The notes under the pieces are model-generated. The model was given only the letters and a program-made list of their open reading frames with translations. It was not told the DNA's origin and ran no database searches. From the NCBI GenBank assembly GCA_020433835.1, contig JAGRBY010000086.1, positions 1-17,316 on the forward strand: a stretch of DNA of 17,316 nt, given 5' to 3'. Made by a program: the position numbers and the translations under genes. Source of the DNA: Anaerolineae bacterium. GTDB taxonomy: Bacteria > Chloroflexota > Anaerolineae > 4572-78 > J111. Of the stretch, positions 1 through 7,080 are shown piece by piece (within the stretch, counting starts at the first letter, position 1; each line of letters begins with the position of its first letter).

Positions 1-66
1 ATCCGCGCTTTACAAATGCGGGCGCTGCAAGCCCTGGCCGATTTGTTAGGGGGAGATTATGAGTAA
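1..66 (+). CDS. RNA polymerase sigma factor, C-terminal end only (partial)
   Basis: The first 66 bases read open in frame 1 as 21 codons (IRALQMRALQALADLLGGDYE) followed by TAA at 64-66. The 5' part lies outside the window. The short Arg/Leu-rich helix resembles the end of region 4 of sigma-70 family factors, where a helix-turn-helix contacts the -35 element. The main support is context: the next gene, an anti-sigma factor, starts at 59 inside this frame, so the two overlap by 8 bases. Sigma and anti-sigma genes are typically paired and translationally coupled in this way. An ECF-type factor is the likeliest identity, but too little is visible to assign a group. Confidence 0.6.
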   Translation: MRALQMRALQALADLLGGDYE

Positions 67-1951
67 GCTGGAAAACATATTAGATAACTGTCTAAACCAG
101 CTGATTACCGGACAATCAACACTTGAAGAATGCCTTGCTCGCTATCCTGAGTATGCACCAGAACTGCGCCGTTTATTAATGGCGGCTCAAACCTTAGAGC
201 AAGGTCAAAGTGCCGAACCGACACCTATTTTCAAGGCCAAAGCGCGAGCACAACTGGTGGCCCACATGAAAGCCGGTTCAAAAAACCGTCGTCGGAGCGC
301 AGGGTGGCGTTTTTTTTGGCCACCTTTGTTTGGGCGTACTTTGAATATGGCCTTTGGCGTAGCGGCTGTATTGATCTTGTTTTTATCAACAGGTACGGTT
401 CTCGCTCAGTCGGCTCTGCCGGGTGATGCCCTTTATGATTGGAAACTTGCCAGCGAACAGGTTCTGCGTACGGTTCACCCCAATCCGCTCACGGTTGATT
501 TAATGGTAGCCGAACGCCGCATTAATGATTTAGCCCAGGTTACCGGTAATGATGAAGCCGTAGCGGTAGCGTTAAATGATTATCAACAAACCTTATCAAA
601 CTTATCGCATTACGATACGCCGGAGTCTAGAGAAATTATCTCTTTAGCCCTCAATCAGCAAAAAGCGGAATTAGACCACGTACAGCTTGATGTACCGGAG
701 CTTGATAAGTTGCTAACCGAGTTCAATCCAACTGCGGAAGATGCCGTCGCGTCTAAACCTGTTGAAGTTCAGTTTGATTATCAAGGCGTCAATGATGGCG
801 GGCGAATATTCACGTATCAAACAACAATTACCAATACCACCTCATCTGAGCCAATTTCGGCCACATTTGTAAGTGCCTTGTCATCAAACGAAGAATATGT
901 ATCGGTTAGTGAAGGAAACTGTATTCTTAATGAGAAGAATGAGCTGGCCTGTGATGTTGATGATTTGGCTCTCAACGCAGCGCGTACCATAACGGTTACC
1001 ACCCGAGCCGTTTCCTGCTATGCCGGCTCGGTAACGAATACAGCTACTCTGGTTGTCGATGATAAAGCAATTGAAGTTAATCCAAACGACCACATTAATG
1101 TAACCAACCAGGTTGATACCCTATTTCCCTATCCGGCCCGGGTTGTGTATGTCCAAAGTGGTTCTCAAACCTCAGATTTAGGCCTCGTAACCTCAACCGC
1201 CAGTTCTCTCAATGCAGAACTTCATCGTTGGGCTGCGGCTCCGGCATGGTCACCGGACGGCAAACGTTTGGCCTTTTTTGGAGTGCAAGGTATCAGCCAG
1301 TTAGAAGAACCTTATAACCAGGGTAATGGCGTGTGGATTGTTGATATTATTAACAACACACAGCAAAACCCCAGGCAACTTCTGGCGATGGATCATGTTA
1401 AAAATTTAACCTGGTCACCCGACGGATCTAAGATAGCCTTAGAAGTCGGCCCACCGGGCATTACTCACGAAGTTGTTGTTATCGATGCTCAAGATGGTCG
1501 CCAGCTTTATCGATTTTCGGGTGAACAACCGGCTTGGAGTCCCGATAGCCAGCAGTTAGTCATCAAAAGCTGTTCCGATGCGTGTGGCTTGTGGTTGGTT
1601 AAACTCGATGGCACTATCATTCGACAATTAACAACCGACAGTAGCGATAGCTATCCAACCTGGTCACCTACTGGCGAATATATGGCTTTTAGTTCTCGTG
1701 ACCGCGATCAAGACTGGGAAATTTACCTGCTTCATCTTGAAGATGGTCAGATTACCCGCTTAACGCAGCGAGCGGGCACCGATACCACCCCGGTTTTTGG
1801 CCCCTGTGGGCAAGAACTTTACCTTCGAACCGATCACTACGGCAGTTGGTGGATTACCGCCCTGCCGCTTTCCGGACGCGACGAATATAAAGTTCAAGAG
1901 GGTGTTGGTTCTACCGAAGATTGGGGTCTGGCTCGACCGGCCGTTTATTAA
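59..1951 (+). CDS. Anti-sigma factor with DUF5667-like segment and extracytoplasmic TolB-like propeller
   Basis: This 630-residue protein probably holds the upstream sigma factor inactive at the membrane until an outside signal arrives. Residues 1-70 form a cytoplasmic helical segment with the ECLARYPEYAPEL pattern common in Chloroflexota anti-sigma proteins. A basic stretch (76-84) precedes one membrane helix at about 96-116. Next come a DUF5667-like helical segment (117-215, LPGDALYDWKLASEQ), a beta-rich region with DUF11-like character (about 235-350), and a TolB/PD40 propeller (390-605) with repeated WSPDG-type motifs near 397, 452, 493, 535 and 580. An AGGGGGA ribosome site sits at 48-54. 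The start overlaps the sigma-factor stop, which suggests coupling, and a hairpin terminator follows. The domains are seen; the regulatory role is inferred. The sensed signal is unknown, and cell-wall stress or a bound ligand are only possibilities. Confidence 0.85.
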   Translation: MSKLENILDNCLNQLITGQSTLEECLARYPEYAPELRRLLMAAQTLEQGQSAEPTPIFKAKARAQLVAHMKAGSKNRRRSAGWRFFWPPLFGRTLNMAFGVAAVLILFLSTGTVLAQSALPGDALYDWKLASEQVLRTVHPNPLTVDLMVAERRINDLAQVTGNDEAVAVALNDYQQTLSNLSHYDTPESREIISLALNQQKAELDHVQLDVPELDKLLTEFNPTAEDAVASKPVEVQFDYQGVNDGGRIFTYQTTITNTTSSEPISATFVSALSSNEEYVSVSEGNCILNEKNELACDVDDLALNAARTITVTTRAVSCYAGSVTNTATLVVDDKAIEVNPNDHINVTNQVDTLFPYPARVVYVQSGSQTSDLGLVTSTASSLNAELHRWAAAPAWSPDGKRLAFFGVQGISQLEEPYNQGNGVWIVDIINNTQQNPRQLLAMDHVKNLTWSPDGSKIALEVGPPGITHEVVVIDAQDGRQLYRFSGEQPAWSPDSQQLVIKSCSDACGLWLVKLDGTIIRQLTTDSSDSYPTWSPTGEYMAFSSRDRDQDWEIYLLHLEDGQITRLTQRAGTDTTPVFGPCGQELYLRTDHYGSWWITALPLSGRDEYKVQEGVGSTEDWGLARPAVY

Positions 1952-1978
1952 TCACAAGCTTTTTCATTTGCTCCCCAT

Positions 1979-2020
1979 AACCACGAACTTTGCGAATAAT
2001 ACCGTAAAGTTCGTGGTTTT
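1979..2020 (+). terminator. Rho-independent terminator after the anti-sigma gene
   Basis: A perfect 13-bp stem (AACCACGAACTTT at 1979-1991 pairing with AAAGTTCGTGGTT at 2006-2018) closes a 14-base loop and is followed by a short T-rich tract. It lies 28 bases after the anti-sigma stop and separates that operon from the propeller cluster. The U-tract is short and broken by a G, so termination may be incomplete. Confidence 0.7.
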
Positions 2021-2074
2021 GTATTATACACAATACATTGATCAAATCGCTCTGAGTAAACCAAATTTCTTCGC

Positions 2075-2099
2075 AGAACCCCATGTTCAATAGGGTTCT
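2075..2099. repeat. Inverted repeat upstream of propeller A
   Basis: AGAACCC (2075-2081) and GGGTTCT (2093-2099) form a perfect 7-bp inverted repeat with an 11-base spacer, about 115 bases before the propeller A start. There is no U-tract, so it is not a terminator. It could be an operator or a leader hairpin. The rest of the 264-base spacer (1952-2215) is A+T-rich and shows no convincing promoter by eye. Confidence 0.3.
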
Positions 2100-2215
2100 A
2101 CCTCCCCTCAATAGTAAAAAACGTTGTATGCCTGCATAACACTTTTTCCTTCTCTCTCGTTATTATCATAGAGAAATCACATTCTCACGGGTCAATTATC
2201 AAAGGAGTCAAGGAA

Positions 2216-3442
2216 ATGCACACCTGGCAAAGCCGAATAAGAGCAGGAATGATACGTGTGGTCCGTTCAATTTTATTTTTAGTAACGCTTGTTGTGGGAA
2301 CGACAGCCGTAATGTTAATGGGTGAAACCTCTGGATTGGCCTTGGCCGATCTATCAAACGCAACGGTCAAAGCGGTTACCGTTGCTGATGACCAGGTTAT
2401 GTACGCTGCGTTACAAGGCGGTCCACAAGCTGATGGTATTTATCGCAGTGATGATAAAGGGTTAACATGGCAGCGTGTTAGTTCCGGCCCTGATGGTGTT
2501 CTCACAGCTTTGGTTGCGCACCACACCAATCCGGAGACGCTTTTTGCCGGAACAGAAGGTGGTCCGGTAACCACAACAAATAATTTGTGGCGTAGTTATG
2601 ATAGCGGCAAAACCTGGCAGAAATTATTCATCAGTTTGCCTGCCCATCCTGATGGCCTTGTACCGGCGGTAACTACATTGGCTATCGATGATACCCAGCC
2701 TTATAAATTGTTTATCGGTACCGCCGACTCGGGGGTTTATCTGTTTGATATCGGGGCCGATGGGCACGGCTATCGTTTGGTAGGGGGTGTTTCCGGCCAT
2801 CAGATGCACATCAAAGATTTGGTTGTGGGAGAACGGAATCGGGTTTATGCGCTGACAGATGAAGGGCTTTTTGTTAGTGGCGATGTTGAAGCCTGGTATG
2901 CGCTCACTCTCCCGGCTGAACGCCCGATTGCTATCGCGACGTCGACCAATGCTATTTACGCGGCGGCTGAGTCGGGGGCTATTTACTATTCAAGCAATGG
3001 CGGGCAGGACTGGACTCAGATTGGAGGCAATTGGCCCGCCGTATCCGAAGCTAAACTTCAAGCCACAGCTTTAACCGTCGATAAAAAGAACCAAAATCAC
3101 GCCGTAGTTTCTACCGCGTATGTTATTGGCGGTCAACTTGTTGGTGGCAGTATTTACGAAACCTACAACGCCGGCAGTGAGTGGATTAAAATTGCTGAGG
3201 CCAATGGCGTCGTTGACGAGCTTTTACTTAATAGCGATATTATTTATGGTGTTTCCCCTACGGGTTTAAGGCCTTATCAAATCCCTATGGATAGCGATAC
3301 AGGCAGCTTTTTAGGGCCTTTAGGCTTCCCGGTGCGTCTAAATTATGCCCAAATCTTGGTAATCGTTCTCACGTCGGGACTGGCCGGTATCATTCTTTTT
3401 GGTCGCTTAGATTGGGTACATTTGTTGCAAACAGCTGCGTAA
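2216..3442 (+). CDS. Exported Asp-box beta-propeller protein A, C-terminally anchored
   Basis: This 408-residue protein has the Asp-box (BNR/sortilin/Ycf48-like) propeller fold. Four S-x-D/N-x-G-x-x-W motifs are visible: SDDKGLTW, SYDSGKTW, SSNGGQDW and TYNAGSEW. The N-terminus has basic residues, a hydrophobic stretch (about 17-36) and then GETSGLALADLS. Cleavage after ALA (residue 44) by signal peptidase is plausible, or the segment may stay as an anchor. A second hydrophobic segment near 376-396 precedes a short tail, so the propeller should face outward. AAAGGAG at 2201-2207 supports the ATG. It is a diverged tandem paralogue of propeller B at 4032-5228, sharing all four Asp-boxes, the GLALADLS junction and both terminal hydrophobic segments. 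No sialidase catalytic set was recognised, so a structural, binding or assembly role is more likely than glycosidase activity. Confidence 0.82.
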   Translation: MHTWQSRIRAGMIRVVRSILFLVTLVVGTTAVMLMGETSGLALADLSNATVKAVTVADDQVMYAALQGGPQADGIYRSDDKGLTWQRVSSGPDGVLTALVAHHTNPETLFAGTEGGPVTTTNNLWRSYDSGKTWQKLFISLPAHPDGLVPAVTTLAIDDTQPYKLFIGTADSGVYLFDIGADGHGYRLVGGVSGHQMHIKDLVVGERNRVYALTDEGLFVSGDVEAWYALTLPAERPIAIATSTNAIYAAAESGAIYYSSNGGQDWTQIGGNWPAVSEAKLQATALTVDKKNQNHAVVSTAYVIGGQLVGGSIYETYNAGSEWIKIAEANGVVDELLLNSDIIYGVSPTGLRPYQIPMDSDTGSFLGPLGFPVRLNYAQILVIVLTSGLAGIILFGRLDWVHLLQTAA

Positions 3443-3477
3443 CACATTTAACAACATTATCGTTATAGAGAGTAAGT

Positions 3478-3558
3478 GTCGTTGATATGGTCAATCGACG
3501 CTATAGAGCGTCAGGCGAAAATTTTAGAAAAATGTGCTGTTACAGACATTTCTAAAAT
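3478..3558 (+). promoter_or_regulatory. Structured leader before the small membrane-protein gene
   Basis: Three stem-loops occupy most of the 172-base spacer between propeller A and the next gene. The first (3478-3499) pairs GTCGTTGA with TCAATCGAC with one bulge. The second (3497-3512) pairs GACGC with GCGTC. The first two share GAC at 3497-3499, so they cannot both form. The third is long (3521-3558): ATTTTAGAAAAATGT pairs with ACATTTCTAAAAT around a small inner CTG/CAG stem. No U-tract follows, so these are not ordinary terminators. A regulatory or transcript-stabilising role is inferred. A 22-codon ORF (3487-3555) crosses the same region but has no clear ribosome site. Confidence 0.4.
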
Positions 3559-3614
3559 AGCGGTTGCTCAGGTTACTCAAAGCTTAAGCATTACCCTATC
3601 AAAGGAAGTAAAAA

Positions 3615-3944
3615 ATGAAATGGCTTAAAATAATTGGATTAGGAATTGCTTTGTGGGGGTTAGGTTTAATTTGGCTTGAATTTAAGCTTATTTTGCTCTC
3701 ACCGGTAATTCTGGGCCTTGTGGCTATTATGGTTATTGGCATACCTGCATATCGACTGGGCTGTTCTGTAGGCCAACGCTACCGATTAGCGACATCTGAA
3801 CAGCAGCCTGTTGTCTCATTACCACGGCCGACTGTGCCTGTTTTCGCCCGACATCATCATTCACGCTCTACGCGTCCGATGCCGGTTATACCACCGCGAC
3901 AATTGCACTCAAATCCCACCCGTCCTATGCCGGTTGTTAACTAA
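3615..3944 (+). CDS. Small membrane protein with a basic, proline-rich tail
   Basis: I do not recognise this 109-residue protein. Residues 4-22 and 26-46 look like two closely spaced membrane helices with a charged turn (EFK) between them. Residues 47-109 form a low-complexity tail rich in Pro, Arg and His, with HHH near residue 77 and a duplicated TRPMPV motif (about 84-89 and 101-106), so the tail is probably disordered. AAAGGAAG, 7 bases before the ATG, is a good ribosome site. The gene lies between the two propeller paralogues in the same direction, which suggests it works with them, for example as a membrane partner with an exposed tail. This is inference from position only. No catalytic motif is visible. 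Confidence 0.7.
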   Translation: MKWLKIIGLGIALWGLGLIWLEFKLILLSPVILGLVAIMVIGIPAYRLGCSVGQRYRLATSEQQPVVSLPRPTVPVFARHHHSRSTRPMPVIPPRQLHSNPTRPMPVVN

Positions 3945-3975
3945 CGTACTGGCAAACCACATCCATTGATTACAA

Positions 3976-4005
3976 GGGAAGAATAGAGAAAGATCTATTC
4001 TTCCC
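3976..4005 (+). repeat. Perfect intercistronic hairpin before propeller B
   Basis: GGGAAGAATAGA (3976-3987) and TCTATTCTTCCC (3994-4005) form a perfect 12-bp stem with a 6-base loop (GAAAGA), in the 87-base spacer between the small membrane-protein gene and propeller B. It is followed by CACCACC, not by Ts, so it should not act as a classical terminator. An mRNA-processing or 3'-end stabilising element, or an attenuator that needs a protein, is more likely. Confidence 0.55.
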
Positions 4006-4031
4006 CACCACCATGCTTTAGGGAGGAAGTT

Positions 4032-5228
4032 GTGAAGAAGAAAAACTTACTTGTAAGAGTAGGGTTATTTTTTGCGATACTGATACTGGGTACGATGGTC
4101 GCTATGGCCGTTGGTGAAACAACCGGCTTAGCTTTAGCTGACTTATCCAGTACGACTGTAGATACTATTATCAATGATGCTGCTAACCATACGCTTTTTG
4201 CTACTTTGGATGAAAAAGGCATCTATCGCAGCAACGACGCCGGATATTCATGGCAAATGATTAGCTCTGGCCCATCGGATGCAATTGTGAAGACATTGGC
4301 CATCCATCCCCTTGATCAAATGACCTTATACGCCAGTACTGTCGACCAAAGTGGTCATGGCAGCCTGTGGCTTAGTAAGGATGGCGGCGAACATTGGACA
4401 GCGTTGCCGCTCGATCTACCGACCAGCGATCAAGAGACATCGCCCGTAATTAACACGATTGCAATAGACTCAAACGCGCCGGAAATGCTCTATCTGGGCA
4501 CTGAAGGCCAAGGACTATACCGCTTTGATTTAACCACCAATCAGGCCGAACAGATTGGCAGTAATCCACGAATGCAGGAGTTATACGTAAGAGATTTTGA
4601 TATAAGCTCCAGTGGAGACATTTATGCTGTAACGACCGAAGGGCTTATGGTGGTTGACGGCACATCAATGCATAGCCTTGAGCATGTCCCTGATACGCCT
4701 GTTAGTATTGCCATCGACCCGGTTAACCCGCAGCGGCTTTATGTGGGTACTGTGGCTTACGGCGTATTTACTTCTCATGATGGCGGACAAAGCTGGCAAG
4801 CATTGAATGCCGGTTTTGGCTGGCAGCCGGGCGTTATGCTTCGGGTGTCAGCTGTAACTGTTGATGAAGATAAGCCCCAACACCTGGCGGTGGCCACCGC
4901 ATACAGTGTGGGCAGCCAACTGATTGGTGATGGCATTTACGAAAGCTTTAATGCCGGCCAGCATTGGATTAAGATTGCTGAACATGAAGATGTTGTTGAC
5001 CAGCTTGTCATCCAAGGAGGAGGAATTTACGCGGCAACAACCCAAGGATTGGTTCGTTATGGAAACCCGTTACCCGGTGCTTCGCTCACTTCGTCACTTC
5101 ATTTTAATTCATTGGCTAATCCGACCGCTGTTCAGATCTTAATTTTGGCTATAACCGCAGCGATTGCTGGCTGGGTTTTACTGGGTAAAGTTTCTGGTAG
5201 ATCCTATCAAAACCAGACTGCAATCTGA
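4032..5228 (+). CDS. Exported Asp-box beta-propeller protein B, C-terminally anchored
   Basis: This 398-residue paralogue of propeller A starts at GTG (4032) behind GGGAGGAAG (4021-4029). The basic start (MKKKN), hydrophobic segment (about 10-27) and GETTGLALADLS junction match A, with likely signal-peptidase cleavage after ALA (residue 36) or retention as an anchor. Four Asp-boxes are visible: SNDAGYSW, SKDGGEHW, SHDGGQSW and SFNAGQHW, each aligning with its counterpart in A. The strongest shared block is the last one, around the fourth box (A: ETYNAGSEWIKIAE; B: ESFNAGQHWIKIAE). A hydrophobic segment near 364-385 and a basic tail (GKVSGRSYQNQ) give an outside propeller and an inside tail. 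The divergence suggests an old duplication with separate binding targets. No catalytic function is proposed. Confidence 0.82.
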   Translation: MKKKNLLVRVGLFFAILILGTMVAMAVGETTGLALADLSSTTVDTIINDAANHTLFATLDEKGIYRSNDAGYSWQMISSGPSDAIVKTLAIHPLDQMTLYASTVDQSGHGSLWLSKDGGEHWTALPLDLPTSDQETSPVINTIAIDSNAPEMLYLGTEGQGLYRFDLTTNQAEQIGSNPRMQELYVRDFDISSSGDIYAVTTEGLMVVDGTSMHSLEHVPDTPVSIAIDPVNPQRLYVGTVAYGVFTSHDGGQSWQALNAGFGWQPGVMLRVSAVTVDEDKPQHLAVATAYSVGSQLIGDGIYESFNAGQHWIKIAEHEDVVDQLVIQGGGIYAATTQGLVRYGNPLPGASLTSSLHFNSLANPTAVQILILAITAAIAGWVLLGKVSGRSYQNQTAI

Positions 5229-5249
5229 TAAGTAAAGCCATTACCGATC

Positions 5250-5286
5250 AAAAAAGTGCCGACCAATGGCGGTCGGCACTTTTTTT
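5250..5286. terminator. Strong bidirectional terminator between converging genes
   Basis: A 9-bp GC-rich stem (GTGCCGACC at 5256-5264, GGTCGGCAC at 5271-5279) with a 6-base loop (AATGGC) is flanked by six As and seven Ts, which extend the pairing. It can end transcription from propeller B on + and from the response regulator on -. It lies 22 bases after the propeller B stop and 27 bases from the regulator stop. Confidence 0.93.
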
Positions 5287-5312
5287 GCCTGAATAGTTAC
5301 AAGTTTTCGGTA

Positions 5313-5672
5313 TTAGCAGCACGCAGTTACTAAGGGACGTATAGCCGAGATGCCAAAAGGTTTATCCAAATAAGCATCATAAGGGCCGGTAGTCATTTTT
5401 AATTCAGGCGGGTCGACAGAACTCATCATAACAATTCGCGTTTTTGGTGCAATTTTTCGAACAGCTTGCGCAAGCTCAAGCCCGTTCATTTCCGGCATTT
5501 TATAATCGATAATCATCAAATCAACTGCCGCTTTTTGTAGGTACTGTAACGCATCCAGGCCACTTTTCATTGTAATAACGGAGAAATTGGGCCACGTTTG
5601 TCGAATACCTTGCTCCAGAAAAAACAAAATGTCTTCGTGGTCGTCGACGATCATAAGATGTTTTGGTATCAT
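5313..5672 (-). CDS. Single-domain CheY-like response regulator
   Basis: This 119-residue protein is one receiver domain with no output domain. All signature residues are present: acidic pair D10/D11 (VDDH), phospho-acceptor D56 (IIDYKMPEMNG), S84 at the Thr/Ser switch position (IVMMSS) and K104 (LDKPF). A histidine kinase should phosphorylate D56, and the signal then passes by protein contact, as in CheY or Spo0F phosphorelays. AAAGGGG lies just before the ATG on the - strand. No kinase gene is in the window, so the partner is elsewhere or beyond the edge. The gene stands apart from the CoA-transferase gene upstream by a 148-base A+T-rich spacer (5673-5820), so it probably has its own promoter, although none is clear by eye. 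Confidence 0.93.
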   Translation of the reverse strand: MIPKHLMIVDDHEDILFFLEQGIRQTWPNFSVITMKSGLDALQYLQKAAVDLMIIDYKMPEMNGLELAQAVRKIAPKTRIVMMSSVDPPELKMTTGPYDAYLDKPFGISAIRPLVTACC

Positions 5673-5820
5673 GGTTTTTTCCCCTTTGATAAAAACCGTC
5701 CTCCCCCATCAGTAAGTGTATCAATTGTAGGTTAATTAAATAGAAAAGCAGTTATTAAACCATGAAAAAATAGTTATAGTTTTCTTAATATAAGCTACAT
5801 AGATACCCCTAGGTTTGCTA

Positions 5821-7080
5821 TTATTCCAGTTTTTTGGCGCTATCACGCTTAAACATCATTTCAAGCCCGTACGCACCACTTTCAAAGGTTCGTTTTGTAT
5901 CGTAGCCCATTCTATCAAAAACGCGGAGCATACCCCAGTTGTCGGCCAATACATCGGCCGTAAAACCCAATAAGCCCCGTTTTTTAGCAAGATAGGTGAG
6001 GTAGCTCAATAATTCAGTTCCAATCCCGTGGCCCTGGTAATCATCTCGAACGGCAAAAGCAGCGTCGGCTGTATGGGTTCCGGTATTAACGCTATATTCC
6101 CCAATCCCAATAACTTCCTCTTTTTCCTCTTCCGGATGAACGATAGCCAAAATGACCATATCACGTGTGTAATCGATTACAACAAAGTTTTGCAACTGTT
6201 CGTGCGGCATACTGGTGCGCATAGACATAAATCGGCTCTGCAAACTGGCGTCAGACAGTGAGTAAAAGAAGTCCTTGAGCAGCGGTTCGTCACTGATTTT
6301 TACCGGCCTTAAAAATATTTCGAGACCAGTTTTGGTTTGCCGGAAGGTTTCCAACTTCGCCGGATATTCGCCGGCTTTGCCGGGAATAAAAGCCTGATCC
6401 TGAAAGATTAGATTCGTTTTTTTTGCTTCTTCGATGAGCGAGGGACGGAATTTGGGATGAGCAATGCCGATGAGTTCCATAGCTCGCTCGCGGATGTTTT
6501 TGCCATGCAAATAGGCAATACCATACTCTGTTACAACATAGTGAATATCGCTCCGATTAAAGGTAACGCCTGCTCCTTCAGCCAGAAGGGGCACAATTCT
6601 CGAAATCGTCTCATTTCGAGCGGTTGATGGCAGCGCCAAAATTGTTTTGCCGTTATGAGCCAACACCGCTCCGCGCATAAAGTCGGCCCCGCCGCCCATC
6701 CCTCTAAAAAATGTTTTGCCAATCGACTCAGATGTCGCCTGCCCTGTCAAGTCAACTTCAAGGGCACTATTGATGGCCACCATATTATCTTGGCGGGCAA
6801 TGAGTAAAGGATTATTCGTATAGTCAGCAGTTCTGAATTCGATTGACGGATTATTATGTAAAAACTTATACGTTTCTAGTGTGCCCATACAGAACGTGGC
6901 TACTGTTCGACCTCGGTTAACTGCTTTTTGCGAATTATCAATAACACCCTTTTTCATCAAATCGACAATGCCGTCTGTTAGCAGTTCGGTATGGATGCCT
7001 AAATGTTTTTTCTCAGACAAATAGGGCAAAATTGCGTTGGGTGCTGCCATATCCCACCTGAATGGTATCGCCGTCTTCAA
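5821..7080 (-). CDS. CoA-transferase C-terminal domain fused to a GNAT acetyltransferase domain (fragment)
   Basis: The 419-codon frame has an ATG at 7080, but its first 12-13 residues come from the other frame's coding region and are not family-like; homology starts at PNAIL (residue 14). Residues 14-250 are the second CoA-transferase domain, with INSALEVDLTGQ (E108 is the probable CoA-binding glutamate by family analogy), FRGMGGGADFMRGA (125-138) and TEYGIAYLHGK (184-194). Residues 253-412 are a GNAT domain: RPVKISDEPLL at the start, the acetyl-CoA loop QGHGIGTELL (349-358), and DVLADNWGMLRVFDRMGY near 376-393. CoA-transferase/GNAT fusions are known in several bacterial phyla. The GNAT domain may acetylate the enzyme or a partner, or sense acetyl-CoA; this is inference. 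No terminator follows before the response-regulator gene. Confidence 0.82.
   Translation of the reverse strand: MKTAIPFRWDMAAPNAILPYLSEKKHLGIHTELLTDGIVDLMKKGVIDNSQKAVNRGRTVATFCMGTLETYKFLHNNPSIEFRTADYTNNPLLIARQDNMVAINSALEVDLTGQATSESIGKTFFRGMGGGADFMRGAVLAHNGKTILALPSTARNETISRIVPLLAEGAGVTFNRSDIHYVVTEYGIAYLHGKNIRERAMELIGIAHPKFRPSLIEEAKKTNLIFQDQAFIPGKAGEYPAKLETFRQTKTGLEIFLRPVKISDEPLLKDFFYSLSDASLQSRFMSMRTSMPHEQLQNFVVIDYTRDMVILAIVHPEEEKEEVIGIGEYSVNTGTHTADAAFAVRDDYQGHGIGTELLSYLTYLAKKRGLLGFTADVLADNWGMLRVFDRMGYDTKRTFESGAYGLEMMFKRDSAKKLE

Noticed and set aside
1797..2093. A 98-codon + strand frame overlapping the end of the anti-sigma gene
   Set aside because: It starts inside the TolB propeller and runs through the terminator hairpin, so it is a chance frame.
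2216..5228. The Asp-box proteins as sialidases
   Set aside because: Asp-boxes are structural and occur in many propellers. The arginine triad and Tyr/Glu set of sialidases was not recognised, so no glycosidase function is claimed.
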